Shown here one piece after another: positions 22,641-33,973 of a stretch of DNA of 64,000 nucleotides. Within the stretch, counting starts at the first letter, position 1, and every line of letters begins with the position of its first letter. The translations under genes and the position numbers were made by a program. Source of the stretch: Chrysogorgia sp. JL179-B06 (Eukaryota; Cnidaria; Anthozoa; Scleralcyonacea; Chrysogorgiidae); contig JAYKKM010000218.1 of assembly GCA_035772405.1 (NCBI GenBank), forward strand, positions 62,001 to 126,000, in the 5' to 3' direction. Below the pieces are notes generated by a model. The model had not been told where the DNA came from. It was given only the letters and a program-made list of their open reading frames with translations, and searched no databases.

Positions 22641-23690
22641 ATGTTTTAGGGAGGGAAGTGGTTGCGAAAACAAAAACGTCGCTAGTTCGCTTGCAACGAA
22701 AGTTCTTCGATCATCACAGACAGCTAAAATCTTTCTATGTTTAAAGTGGTACATTAAATTAGGTTGCCCAATGGGCTTAGTACCAAGTGCCAAAATTTAG
22801 TTGCCCAAGTAAACAATCGGACAGCCGCTAATTTCGAACACTGTTTATATTCAACAAATGGAATCGATGTTTATACATGTTTACCTTGGCATAACTAATA
22901 ATAAGCATGTACATGTATAAGCATATACATGTTACAACTCACCTTTAGATCAATCAAAATATCGAAGGAGGTAAAATTAGTTCGATTTAACAGCTAGCAC
23001 AATCCTCTACAAACGCACAAACAATGTGCCAACAATGTTTGGATCCTCTGTGCATACTGAGAAGAGTTAAGTACCAGGCTTCCCGAGCTCTTTTGTGACG
23101 TCTTTGCGGCCAAATTTAGAAACAGTCATTCACGCTATGTTTTCGCACAGGTCCGACCAATCATAATTCACGAATTTTGATCCGCTGAGAAATCAAGGTA
23201 TAACTTGCCTTAAATAAAGCTACTACGATACGGCGCGAAAATTCAAGTCGGAATGGCAAACGAGAAGTATTGTAAAGATTTTGTGCCAAGTAAGAGAATG
23301 CTTGACCCAATAAATATGTATGAAAAGAAGAACGGCAACTCAAGCTCCTTGGCTGTTGACAAACTTATATTATAAACAAATACTATGAAACTATTGTTGA
23401 ATTTCAGTAGCTACTAACTTAAGTAATGACATGCATGATGAAGGTTGGTGCACTGCCGAAAAAAAGGGTAGGCCCTCCGTCAGTTCATGTTGATCACGGT
23501 ATTGTATTTCGATTAGGATATTTAATTTCAAGATTGCATGTTTTGTAATTGCAACGTTACCTAAATGTCGTACGAACGTTTCAATATAACGTTGTGTTGA
23601 GAGGTTAGCTCAACGTTTCAACAACGTTGTATTCCAACGTCGCCTGAATGTTGTTACGTTATAATATAAGGAATTGATCAGCGATTTTTA
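22641..23690. other. About 1 kb without recognisable gene
   Basis: I see no family match on either strand. Clusters of aacgtt/acgttg motifs at about 23560-23660 resemble the subterminal repeats of the Harbinger-like families at 10622 and 36962 and may be a further end fragment. Confidence 0.5.
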
Positions 23691-23942
23691 CCTATCTATC
23701 TATCTATCTCCCAATACAGCAAACTCCTCTATATGAGGATTACTTGCTGGGGTCAGCAAAATATAAATACACAAAATAATAATAGATATATAAAAGTAAA
23801 TAAATAAATACATAAACTAACAAAACCTACGGAAGAACAGTAGAGATATGCTGGCGAAAAGCATCAGTATTTCTACAATCATCAAAAATGTCTGGAGGAA
23901 TAGTATTCCATTGATTAATTGTTCTCGGGGGGAAAAGGAAAA
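23691..23942 (-). repeat. LINE 3' end (CR1/L2-like) with ATAG tail
   Basis: On the minus strand the sequence reads FPPRTINQWNTIPPDIFDDC and DAFRQHISTVLP, the conserved C-terminus of CR1/L2-type ORF2 (FFPRTI..WN.LP). About 160 bp of untranslated sequence follow, ending in a (GATA)n microsatellite at 23691-23710, as these LINEs typically end. The remaining 5' part is absent; the THAP9-like fragment begins immediately to its right. Confidence 0.65.
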
Positions 23943-23952
23943 ATCATAAAAA

Positions 23953-25905
23953 AACATGGAAGGCAACTAAAAGTTGCCGAATCTGCAGCAAGCATTTTGA
24001 GACCTGTGATTACACAATTCTCCCATCATCAAATGGCACCTGCAGATTAAAAACAAGTACAGTTCCATCAGTGTCCCTCACATTTCCTCCTCCTCTACAT
24101 ATTCACAACACAACAGAGGATTGTAGAAGACGACGTGGGATACCACTGAAGCATTCTCTTCCTCATGATGACTCATTGTCACCAGCTGCAAAGGTTCTTT
24201 GTGACCACAATTATTCCAAAAAAGAGAAACCAATGGCAACACCCTCCAATGAACAGGACCGAGAAACACTGGAACAAAAAATTAGAAATCTGCAGCAAAA
24301 TCTAAGAAGATGCAAAAAGAAGTTGGAGAATATGGCAGAATTGATTGATGACTTGGAAAGAAAATTAGTTATAGAAACAGAACTAGCAGAGAAATTACAC
24401 ACTTCATTTGACAAACTTCAGTTGTCAATATTTGAAAACACAAAACACAATTCAAATGTTTCTCCATTTGGAAGACGGTATACAGATGATGTAAAAGAAT
24501 TTGCACCAACCCTGTACTTCTACTCCCCCAAGGCATACCAGTATGTGAGATCAATTATATCGTTACCAAATCCCTCATTAATCCGAAAGTGGTCAAGCTC
24601 TGTAGATTGTGAACCAGGTTTCTTAAAAGAAGCATTTGATTCATTGGCCAGTGAAGTTATTACCTCACCAAACAAAAGTGACTGTTGCCTGATCATTGAT
24701 GCCATATCCATAAGGAAGCAAACCATATGGGATCCAAACAAAGACCGATATGCTGGATTCATTGACTATGGTCCAGGAGTCACCCCAGAAGAACCGGAGA
24801 CGCTAGCTTCAGAAGCACTGGTCTTTCTTTTGGTGGGAACACGAAGCCATTGGAAATGTCCAATTGGTTACTTTCTTGGCGACAAGATTTCAGCAAATGT
24901 CCAGGCACAACTGGTAACAATGGCACTTGAAATGGCAGCAGAATCAGGATTACGGGTATGGTCTGTCACAGCTGATGGAACAGCAGTCAACTTTAGTACT
25001 TTTCGTCAGCTCAGTTGTGAATTTGGGACAACTTATGAAGCAATGATTAACAAATTCAACGATAGAGATGGCAAATGAAATGTTATCAAGCTTTGAAAAT
25101 CCGTTCAAGTACTTGTTAACATACAAATACTCGCAAGACCATATCGAATTGTTATTTTCGTGTATACGATCAAGAGGAGGGTGGAACAACAACCCAAACA
25201 GCTTGCAACTGAAATATGCTCTACGTAAGATGCTGCTAAGAAATGCTGTGACAGCTTCAACAAATGGAAACTGTTCAGTATTCACTGACAGCGTCACATC
25301 TGCTATCATCCCAATCTTTCACACCAGGAAGCACAGCTCCCCACCACCAAACGATATGTCTCTTGAAGAGGAGCCAAATAACTCCACACACGTACGCCTA
25401 ATGGTCGAGCAGTTAGATGAAAGAAGCCACACAGAATCATCGTGTCGAAATTGGTAAAGAAACTCACCTGTCTAGCTTGCATAAACAGCCTTGTTGCATA
25501 TTGTTCTTCAGCGAAATCCGACCACGATTATTGTGGAGTTAGATATAATGAAGTTGCAGCAGCTTCTGCTTTCACTCTCTTTGTCAACAAAGGCGGTTTA
25601 AGAATCCCTTCGAAATCTGTTTTCAAGGTGAATACGCCGAGCAAATCTTTAAAGTCTTCGTCGGCAAAGAAGGTAACAAGATAAATCACGAGAAAAATAT
25701 ACAAAGCAGAATGGTACTCGAGATTTGTCATCATTTCCTCGTTGAATCTCACCAAGCTTTGTTTGAAGATCACGAGCAAGGCATGAATGAAGGTGTGCTT
25801 GAAGATCATCGCATGAAATTGATCAAGTGCATAGCAGTACAATATTTCACACTAGAGCTTTATTGTGTTGCTCCCAGTCGATCAAGGTTTCATTTCCAAA
25901 ACTTT
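23953..25905 (+). pseudogene. THAP9/P-element-like transposase, centre deleted and frameshifted
   Basis: The frame upstream of 24071 reads CRICSKHFETCDYT and RLKTSTVPSVSLTFPP, the C-terminal half of a THAP finger. A coiled coil follows (about 24250-24420). Then comes the P-element-type nuclease region EFAPTLYFYSPKAYQYVR, DCCLIIDAISIRKQTIWDP and SHWKCPIGYFLGDK with WSVTADGTAVN. After TTYEAMINKF (about 25060) the text jumps to YLLTYKYSQDHIELLFSCIR, omitting about 300 residues that hold the GTP-binding-like insertion and the last acidic residue. A second frame shift leads to KLVKKLTCLACINSL, and a third to the C-terminus near 25880. The first THAP half is missing because the LINE tail abuts it. 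Confidence 0.75.
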
Positions 25906-26600
25906 ATTCTTGTAAATAATCGACAATTAAATATGTTTAACTAGTCGTTTAAAGACTAGTGAATTATTCGCTTAATCATAGGCGTACGGGGTGGGGGGGC
26001 AGGGGGGGCAACTGCCCCCCCAAAATATTTTGAAAACTTGTTGAAATTCGGGCAAAATAGTCGAGCAATTCGGGCAAAATTTTGGCGGACGACATGCACA
26101 GTCCTTTAAGAAATTGTGGCGTGTAGACGTATGAAGCTATGGAGCCGTGTGACGTGCCATGTTGGTTGATCAAAACAAAGTAATAGCGGTCGTATACCAT
26201 TTCGCGTCACGTGTCTGAATTCCTCACGATATTATTACATGAAGTATAACAAAGTAATAGCGGCCGTATAACGTATCTGAATTCCCCACGATATAACGAT
26301 ATTATTACATGAAGTATCTCGTGGTCTGGAAGCAAAACGTCAAACGTGCAAATTCAAGAAGCAAAAGTTGCATAGACTGCGAGGCTGTACGTTAGTTTTG
26401 TCGTAGTTTAGGCAGGTTGGCAAACGGAACGAATCGAACGATGCAAATAACATGAAAGCTGGGCATTAAAGCTGAAAGCTGAAAGGTACTGTAAAATAAT
26501 TCATAGTATTTAAAAATGAGAGAAGCTCAGAAGTTCTCAGAAGTCATAATTATAAATGTACAAATACTTCGTTTAATATTGCATTACTGATACTCTGTTA

Positions 26601-27035
26601 GGGGTACCCGGGTACCCAAGCTAGCTCGCTTTGCCGGGATCCCGGGTTTCTTATTATTTCCTGATAATTTTTAGCTTGTGTTTACGTGGGAAGCGAGCCA
26701 GCTCGCTTAGCCGATATCTCGGTTTATGCAAGCGGGATCCCGGTTACCCGGACTGGCGAATTCCCATATAAACATTGACTGCTGGCTCGCCTAACCAGAC
26801 TGGCAAATATAAACGCTCGTTTCACTCGAAATAGCTTGTCTTGACGGGTAGTTCTTGAACAGCATTGCCCTTTGCATTATATATTCATTAATGTCTGTCT
26901 TATAAATTGCAAAACATACCAAAACCACGATTTCGGTCTCGTGGGAAAATAATTTTGTAAACAAGTCAGCCCGGGTACTCGGGTAGCAGGGCTAGCCCTC
27001 AGTCCCTTGTAAACATGGGCAAGCTCGGGTACCCC
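26601..27035. repeat. GC-rich palindromic repeat block in hAT 5' region
   Basis: It starts GGGGTACCCGGGTACCC (26601) and ends CTCGGGTACCCC (27024-27035). Inside are repeats of gcgagc/gctcgc, gggatcccgg and ctggc. The ends are inverted relative to each other (GGGGTACCCG). It may be a MITE captured by the hAT or its own promoter; no target duplication could be fixed. Confidence 0.45.
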
Positions 27036-27089
27036 TCCGTATAAACACCTCCTTACTCCTTAGAACCGTCAACCCTGCAACATGTCGTA

Positions 27090-29933
27090 ATGTCATACCG
27101 CGTAAATTTTATAGATTGTGGACTGCATAAGTCGTTGACTCACAGTCACGTGTACATGTCACTTTTCGATACGGAAAAAACGCGTAAACGACGCCATCGC
27201 CACCGACTTGTTTGTGAATCATGCAAAAAAGAAATTGACTCAGACTATAAAGAAAGTCATATTAAAAAGATTCATAATGGAGATGAAGTGCAATTTCATA
27301 GGGTACTGGAAGTAAACCAATCGCAGCTTAGTAGCTTTTTTCACCGAAGTACAAAATCATCGAAGCAAACGAAGCTTTTTGTATCTGAAGAACATGAGAA
27401 GGAAATTGCTCAATCAATATCAATTGTTCCTGAAACTGCTTCACCATCTAGTGATGTTCCTATTGAAGAAGATACTCCAACTCAGCGGTCAACAAGTCAT
27501 GTGGTGGATGAAAGTAGTCTGGTTTTGAACGCTACACAGCCATCAAATAACGAATTAACTGCCAAAAAGAATAAAGTTAACGTTGGCATAAACAACTCGC
27601 TGTCCGAAAATTCAAACACCTGCAATAACAAGAAAGAAAGTTACGCTTGTTCACCCAAGTCTCCCATTGAAGTTCAAGACGTGACAAATAAAATGAATGC
27701 AGTTGATAATTCCAATGACAACTTATCAGCAACTCCTAATTCATCCCAAGAATTAGCAGTAGAACAACACGCCGAATATGGTCCACACCAGCCAATTCTT
27801 CCGGAATACAATCGTAGGAAGTTCGGTAATGAAACATCAAGCAGAGACTTCAATGCACAATGGTATAAGATGTACCCTTGGCTGAGTTTCGATATTCAAA
27901 GCCGTAAATGTGAATGCTTTCCTTGTGAGGAATTTATGAACGACAATTCATTCTCGTTCGATAACTGGAAAAAGAGTCATCGGCTGTTAAAACATACAAA
28001 AAGTGCTGTTCATAAGAATGCAATGACCAAATGGATTGCCGCGAAGGTTAATTATAAGCGCCAAACATCTGTACTCAAACAGTTAGCGGACGCTCATCAG
28101 CGAGATGTTTTGCGCAACCGTGAATACCTGCGAGTAATTATTACCAGCATATTTTATATTGCACAGCAAAATGTGGCGTTAAGAGGACACGAAGAGAAAA
28201 GAGATAACATTGCTGGAGCTTCTGATGTAAACCGAGGAAATCTGTTGGAATTACTGCACCTACGATGTAATGACATCCCGTGGCTTGAAGAAAAATTGGA
28301 GCGTCAACTCAAGTCACACGTCCAGTGGACATCGCCGTCAATCCAGAACGAGATATTAAATATCTTGTCTGATTTTGTTGTTAAACGAATCAAGGATGAC
28401 GTGTTGTCAAGTCGAAATTTTGCTGTCATTATGGATGAAACATCAGATATTAGCCGCATAGAGCAAGTTTCAATATGCTTAAGATACGTTTTGGCCGGTG
28501 AAACACTTGAAACTTTCATTGGATTTTTTTGCACTTCCTCGACTGAAGGAATTGTTTTGTTTGAGCTCTTAAGGAAGGTAATCGCCGAACATGATTTAAA
28601 ATTGGAGGACATTGTTGGTGAGTGCTTCGATGGAGCATCAAACATGAGCGGCATTTATAAAGGGGTTGCCGCAAGAATGAAAGAATGCTGTCCCCATGCA
28701 GTGTATGTGCATTGTTATGCACATGTCCTCAATTTGGCTTTGCAAGACACTATGAGCGAAATAGAACCATTGAGAAATGCTTTAGGGACATTGCAAAGTC
28801 TCTATAACTTTTTAGAAGCCAGTCCAAAACGTCATGCTGTATTCAGTTCAGTCAAAGTTGACGGTAATTTCTTAACAAATCTCACATTAAAGTCTATGAG
28901 TGAAACAAGGTGGTCATGCAGATGGGAGGCAGTGAAAGCAACCTATGAACAGATCAGAAAAGTAATCAGAGCTCTTCTGATTTTATCTGACGACAAGGAT
29001 ACAAAAACCTACAGCGATAGCACCGCTCTGTTAAATGCAGTTTGTGATTTCCAGTTCGTCCTTGGCTTGATCTTGCTCAAGGTGATATTGTCAAATACAA
29101 ACGCCCTGAGCAAATACCTGCAAGGGAAATGCATTGACGTAATCAATGCTAAAAGGAATGCTGATTTAGTTATAAAGACCCTCACTGATTGTCGAAATGA
29201 AAAAAACTTTGAATTATTGTGGAATAGAACGATGGTCATGGCTGACGAAATTAAAGAGGAAATTAGCGGAACACGTTTCATATTCAAAGAGGCGAAGGCA
29301 CCACGGAATCGTCGGCCATCCCGTCGACTTCAAGCACTTGTCGGGGAATCATCTGATAATGTTGAGAGAGTTACAACGCCGAAAAGCCATCATCGTATCA
29401 ACACCTTTTACCGATCGCTTGATCACGTAATTGGAGAAATGAAGTCACGATTCAGTAAGAACGACCAAGAAATTCTCTGCGCATTGGGGGACGTTGTGTT
29501 CAGCAAAACACCTCCGAAGAACAGCTATAAACTCGTAGCTGACTTTTACAAAGTTGACCAAGAAAGTCTTACAGTTGAGAAGAGTATGTATGAGAATTCC
29601 ATAACCGACGATTCCGATCCTCAGCCTAGAACAGCCGTGCAGGTTGTAAAATCGATGTTTGAATGTGGACTTAACGATCTATTACCTGTGTTATACGAGG
29701 TATCCACAATTCTAGCGTCAATTCCAGCAACGTCCGCATCTGCTGAAAGGTCTTTTAGTGGGTTAAGGCGAGTGAAAACCTACCTTCGCTCGACTATGGG
29801 TCAAAAACGGTTGAATTCTTCCGCATTAATCAATATTGAACGAGCATATGCAAACAAAGCTATCAGGAATGATTTAGATGAAATAATTAACACTTTTGGT
29901 CGAAGACATGGACGGCAGTCATATTTCTTTTAG
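27090..29933 (+). CDS. hAT transposase, ZMYM1-like (TTF zinc finger, DUF4371, hAT dimerisation)
   Basis: This is a 947-codon uninterrupted frame. Near the N-terminus is a small C2H2-like finger (C42, C45, H57, H62). Residues 240-315 form a TTF-type zinc domain (FNAQWYKMYPWLSFD, CECFPC, LLKHTKSAVHKNAM). DUF4371 follows, with NRGNLLELLHLR and the RNase-H-like core motifs IMDETSDIS and CFDGASNMSG, then SETRWSCRWEAV. The C-terminal hAT dimerisation domain has PATSASAERSFSGLRRVKTY and ends normally. Length and order match ZMYM1-like hAT transposases. The second Met (27156), directly before a basic stretch, is an alternative start. It acts in the nucleus on the TIRs at 25977 and 30147. No lesion is seen. 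Confidence 0.9.
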   Translation: MSYRVNFIDCGLHKSLTHSHVYMSLFDTEKTRKRRHRHRLVCESCKKEIDSDYKESHIKKIHNGDEVQFHRVLEVNQSQLSSFFHRSTKSSKQTKLFVSEEHEKEIAQSISIVPETASPSSDVPIEEDTPTQRSTSHVVDESSLVLNATQPSNNELTAKKNKVNVGINNSLSENSNTCNNKKESYACSPKSPIEVQDVTNKMNAVDNSNDNLSATPNSSQELAVEQHAEYGPHQPILPEYNRRKFGNETSSRDFNAQWYKMYPWLSFDIQSRKCECFPCEEFMNDNSFSFDNWKKSHRLLKHTKSAVHKNAMTKWIAAKVNYKRQTSVLKQLADAHQRDVLRNREYLRVIITSIFYIAQQNVALRGHEEKRDNIAGASDVNRGNLLELLHLRCNDIPWLEEKLERQLKSHVQWTSPSIQNEILNILSDFVVKRIKDDVLSSRNFAVIMDETSDISRIEQVSICLRYVLAGETLETFIGFFCTSSTEGIVLFELLRKVIAEHDLKLEDIVGECFDGASNMSGIYKGVAARMKECCPHAVYVHCYAHVLNLALQDTMSEIEPLRNALGTLQSLYNFLEASPKRHAVFSSVKVDGNFLTNLTLKSMSETRWSCRWEAVKATYEQIRKVIRALLILSDDKDTKTYSDSTALLNAVCDFQFVLGLILLKVILSNTNALSKYLQGKCIDVINAKRNADLVIKTLTDCRNEKNFELLWNRTMVMADEIKEEISGTRFIFKEAKAPRNRRPSRRLQALVGESSDNVERVTTPKSHHRINTFYRSLDHVIGEMKSRFSKNDQEILCALGDVVFSKTPPKNSYKLVADFYKVDQESLTVEKSMYENSITDDSDPQPRTAVQVVKSMFECGLNDLLPVLYEVSTILASIPATSASAERSFSGLRRVKTYLRSTMGQKRLNSSALINIERAYANKAIRNDLDEIINTFGRRHGRQSYFF

Positions 29934-30254
29934 TAATTGTTCTATGCTTTTCTAAATATTTATATTTTATATTCGTTTTATCACTTTTATGAATTGCTCA
30001 TAATGTAATGATGGTATTAGCTACATTAAGAATTTTGCATACAAGTTTTCATGTATATGGGCTTCGCATGTTATTGTAAATAAAGAAAAAATTCGGGCAA
30101 TTGTCTCAGTTTGCCCCCCCAAAACTATGAGACCCCGTACGCCTATGCGCTTAATAGAAGCCTTAATAATTTGACTCTGTTCATCCATGGTTTCTTGCCG
30201 GACCTCGCGCGTTGCCTGACGACGACCCCCCAGTGATCAGAATTTTGGCTTCAT

Positions 30255-30514
30255 CCAATCATATGGCCGTGCTTACGTAGTTATCGTTCCAGTCTATATA
30301 TAGTTCAATGCTGCCACCCGAATAAATTCAAAGTGGCGGTCTATTCACCATCAGTTGAGATTTCCATGTAATCTTCAGTATTTTGACACGAATACCAAGA
30401 ACACCCCGAGCGAAAACTGGTAAGTTATGAAACAAGACGTTTTTAAAAGCGCAAATGAATTACGAAGTGTACGTCAAACAAATCACGGCAAATTCGCAGT
30501 TCTGTCGAGGTCGG
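30255..30514 (+). promoter_or_regulatory. Possible promoter and first exon (CCAAT, TATA, splice donors)
   Basis: A CCAAT at 30255 and TATATATAG at about 30295-30303 precede a GC-richer stretch with donor-like CTG|GTAAGT at 30420 and TCG|GTAAGT at 30513. No downstream coding exon was identified, so this may be a chance arrangement or the 5' end of a non-coding or distant gene. Confidence 0.2.
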
Positions 30515-31042
30515 TAAGTTAAACGTTCGTGGTTGCTTTCAGACTTTTCAGTCATTTGAAAATGAATTGACCTTTTTGAAAGGGAATTTCTAAATATTGG
30601 TTGTGGTCATATGGCTTACAAACATTCACTGATTTAGATGAACCAACTGAAATGTTTGTTTCAATGCCATATCCAAACTTATGTATACAGGTCGTATTAA
30701 AGGAGAATTCATGACACAAGTTAAAATCAAGACTATATGTAGTATGTATTGCATTGTATGCATCTACAAAATGATACTGACAAAAGTGTCCTGTAGACTG
30801 TAGAGATTAGTACACTACTTTACTTGTGATAAAAACTCACCATGATCAAATGAAATTTATTTTTATTCCATGACATTTCTGCCTTATTACAGCAATGGCA
30901 GCTTTATATATCAGTAATATGTGGCAGTCACTATAATTATATCAGTAATGCTTGGGTGAGACTGATATATAGTGACTGGTGCATTGACAGTATGTATACT
31001 CTACTCTATCAATCGAACCAATATATTATTGTAACCTCCATC

Positions 31043-31110
31043 TGAGTCTCAGTAGCTCAATCATTAGGGGGCTCATCTGTAAATATCAGAAACTATTTCT
31101 GAGGATTACA
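31043..31110 (+). repeat. tRNA-like SINE head, possible
   Basis: The segment GTAGCTCAATCATTAGGGGG with CTGTAAAT and, about 30 bp later, GAGGATTACAAC resembles the A-box half, anticodon arm (CTGTAAA) and B-box half of a degenerate tRNA. The stems are imperfect and there is no proper acceptor, so it is not a functional tRNA. Direct repeats around atgcttgggtg at about 30947 and 31284 flank the region. Confidence 0.3.
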
Positions 31111-31579
31111 ACTTGATGATAGTCTGTGTATCGTGTGTTAATGTCTACACTGTTGTAGAGAATGTGGGAACTGTACATGGACTATCGTCAAGCTCCAATC
31201 AAGAAAATGATGTACTGGATCGATTGCTATATGTAATGTACTGTATCTGTATTGCCTATGCATCAATCACTATATATCAGTCATGCTTGGGTGTGTTAAT
31301 ATGTACCTGTTGTAGTGATATTGTGTCAGCTTAAAATGTTTCTGACAAGTTGGCGTTATTACTTTATATAAGTATGTGAACATGGTTTCAAGTGCAACTT
31401 GCACAAATTGTGCAGGCCCGAAGGGTGAGTCGGCAAAGTCGGCGGTCAGTATGACCAATCAGATGCGAGTTCAGGTGGTCTTATCTAACATTTGGATGGT
31501 CAACTATTTTTCTTTAATTTGTGTATTAAAAACAAACATTTTCTTTCCTTCTACTGTATAACTTTGTATCAGTACACAA

Positions 31580-32001
31580 CAGACCTCTCAACCTAAAGGG
31601 ACTAAAAAACCTGGGGATTTTTGAAAATGGAGCCCAAAAAACTGGAGATTCACACGATAATGCATAAATGAATTAATGAAAGTTAGGCCATGATAATTTA
31701 ATAAAGTTGTTATCTTGTGCTTACAAGGTCGTCTTTAGTAATGTTTTCAACATTAATCAACATTGTTTTCTTTTCCGCCATTTTGATTTACAAAGATCAG
31801 GGAACGAGATTGCCAAATATGGTGACCTTTCAATCTCGTGCCCAGACCCTATGCGTTTTGGGTCTGGGAATGTGACTGATGATCTCTCTGGTGTCACAAA
31901 AACGATTTGTCAGTTCGTTTGCCGGGAGAATTATATGGCTGACCGGGAGATCTTGCTGAAAACTGAGTTTCCCAGTGAAGCCGGGAGACTTGAGAGGTCT
32001 G
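31580..32001. mobile_element. Non-autonomous element, CAGACCTCTCAA termini
   Basis: The left end CAGACCTCTCAA (31580) is repeated inverted at the right end TTGAGAGGTCTG (31990-32001). ACACAA flanks both sides (31574-31579, 32002-32007). Inside are several ccgggaga/gggag blocks. The CAG-type end suggests hAT-like mobilisation, but only 6 of an expected 8 duplicated bases match. 32008-32770 shows no gene. Confidence 0.55.
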
Positions 32002-32779
32002 ACACAAGGCCATGAACATTCAATCGTCATTTCTGCTGGGGCTTTTGCTTAAAGTTGAAGTCAACCCCCAGTGTGACAACTTGGCCTCAAATGAAATTTG
32101 AATAAATTATATATTATTTCTTTGTTTAACCAATAAACCTAAGCGGCCTTTTAAAAATCTGTTAGTCATTTACTGACTTTAGTAAAAAAAATTAGTTCAC
32201 TTTGCCGTCATGCCGTCACTGATTTCTGGTGAACAAATCATAAAAATCAGCGGTCAGTAACCGTTGCCCCCGGTCCCTGTTATTTTGAGCGCTGGTGAGC
32301 ACAATTTGAGCTCTTTTGAAAAATAGACCAGTGTGTATAACCCCAAATTACATGTAGTGTCAATAACAGTACTATGAACAGTGTCATTACCAATTAATGA
32401 TATACACATGAAAACATTTTGTAGAAAGTGATGTTCAGGAATAATATAACAAATAAAGAAAGTGTTTCAGTGCTATTCCAATTATTTCCTTTTTTCGGCA
32501 TTGTATTTCCTTGAAATTGCTCTGCTCTCAGCCAAACAGAATGTGCAGTGTATATTACCAGTAAACAATTTCACAAACTTCTGCAGCAGTTTTTGTGTTA
32601 GAGTTTTGCAAAGTGTCTGAGTATAACAGTACATGTTATTTTTTACTTAGAAATTAGAATGCTGTAACAAAGTCCTTCAAATAAATTAAATAGCAAACAA
32701 TTTACTATATTAAAATAACCAAGGTGAAAGTCACATTTAATATTTGTACTAGGGATGCGTCAGATAGTGAGATTATCCA

Positions 32780-33973
32780 CTATCCATCTGGATTATCTTC
32801 CCAGATCCTAAATCCGGTGCACCCCTTATTTTTACTTTGATATATTAATTTAGAAATAAACATTTCACAATCAAACAGTGCCATTCCTGTGGTATCGTCC
32901 TGCATTGTACTCTCCTGTTCGTACCATCGCTCTTCCTGCTCCACCAAATCGAGGTTCTCCATCTGTTGCGCCATCCATAGCATGATTTCCAATCCATTGA
33001 TCAATTCCCAGAGTAGTTTCCGGTAATGATTTCGTTTGGTATAACATTGACGTCCTCCTGGCCGAAATTTGGAACGTGGTTGGTGGTAATGTAAAATGGG
33101 CTATTGTTCACCAAGCATCGGAGGTCCATGCTTCGTAGCAGTAACCATCCATCCCCCTGCAACAAAGTTTTCACCAAATTGCAGAACGAGCATATTGGCT
33201 TGCCCATTCGTCGCTGAAAATTGGCCTTCGTTCGTTATCGACGCGATTCTCTCCCGTGATACAATTCAATGAAAAACGCTGGCCCATGTCGTCTTTCCCG
33301 AATCTTTGGGCCCAGCAACAACCAACTTGTGGGTTTTGTGTGGCATTTTGTAGGGGAACAGGCACTGGTAGAATTTATTCAAGAACCGTACCCAAACTTG
33401 CAGGTCTTTGAAAGAATTCACAATACCTTCTTCAAAGCATCCTGGTTGTGGAGGCATGCTTGGATTGTACTCTACGTAAGCACGTGCAGACCATATCCCA
33501 TTCCGGTCTCCAAAATCTTCCGTGAACCTGCGAGGAGAAAGTTAGAAAGAATAGCCGTTTGAAACTTCAATGAAATCAAACATGATTTGTTGGATGATTT
33601 TAACGGCCATGAAGTTTTTCAAAAGGTTTTGACGACAGGCGTCATTGGCGAGGAGCTTGTTCAAATAGCTATCGACATCCATAATTTTCACATAGATGTT
33701 TTCAGCATTTGGTGGCTTTGCATAAACATTTCCTCTGTACAAAGCATGTCCACATAGCTTCATAATTTTTGTGATGTCGATTATCGTGGTGGTCTCATCG
33801 CTTGGCGAGGTAACAGTTAGTCTTGGGTTATAATTTGGCGAGGGCTTAATTACCAAACCATCAGCCACAAGTTGTTCAAATGCCTGTTGAACAACCTCGG
33901 CATATTCTGCATTCACCATGACCATCCTACATGGTGTTCTTGAATAATATCGTGGTTGCGAAGGCTCCTGCAT
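32780..33973 (-). pseudogene. SF3-helicase-like ATPase pseudogene
   Basis: Minus-strand frames run in order. The N-terminal part reads TSPSDETTTIIDITKIMKLC and DVDSYLNKLLANDACRQNLL (33542-33973). A nonsense codon follows at about 33542, then the same frame carries the P-loop VVAGPKDSGKTTWASVFH (about 33280-33325). A shifted frame has IFSDEWAS (Walker B-like, about 33198-33222), and another NNSPFYITTNHVPNFG (sensor-1-like, about 33055-33105). The tail is MENLDLVEQEERWYEQ. P-loop, acidic motif and (T)TN sensor in that order are the hallmarks of superfamily 3 helicases of small DNA viruses and replicons; similar proteins occur in cnidarian genomes. Which lineage it came from is not clear. Two stops and at least two frameshifts are present. 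Confidence 0.5.

Larger units (their letters stand above)
25977..30147 (+). mobile_element. hAT element, apparently intact (ZMYM1-like group)
   Basis: The terminal sequence CATAGGCGTACGGGG at 25977 is repeated inverted at the right end (CCCCGTACGCCTATG, 30133-30147). The perfect 8-bp target duplication CGCTTAAT lies at 25969-25976 and 30148-30155. The single long reading frame between them encodes a complete hAT transposase. Terminal repeats, duplication and frame are all preserved, so this is the best candidate for recent activity here. The first 45 bp are extremely G-rich. A tandem duplication (about 26173-26247 and 26248-26312) and a GC-rich palindromic block (26601-27035) lie in its 5' region. 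Confidence 0.9.

Noticed and set aside
24078..24269. Minus-strand frames across 24.0-25.3 kb
   Set aside because: They are shadows of the THAP9/P-like plus-strand gene.
28304..28722. Minus frames of 116 and 68 codons within the hAT gene
   Set aside because: Antisense shadows of the intact 947-codon transposase.
31043..31110. Functional tRNA gene
   Set aside because: Resemblance to tRNA boxes only; acceptor stem and T-arm cannot be folded, so kept only as a possible SINE head.
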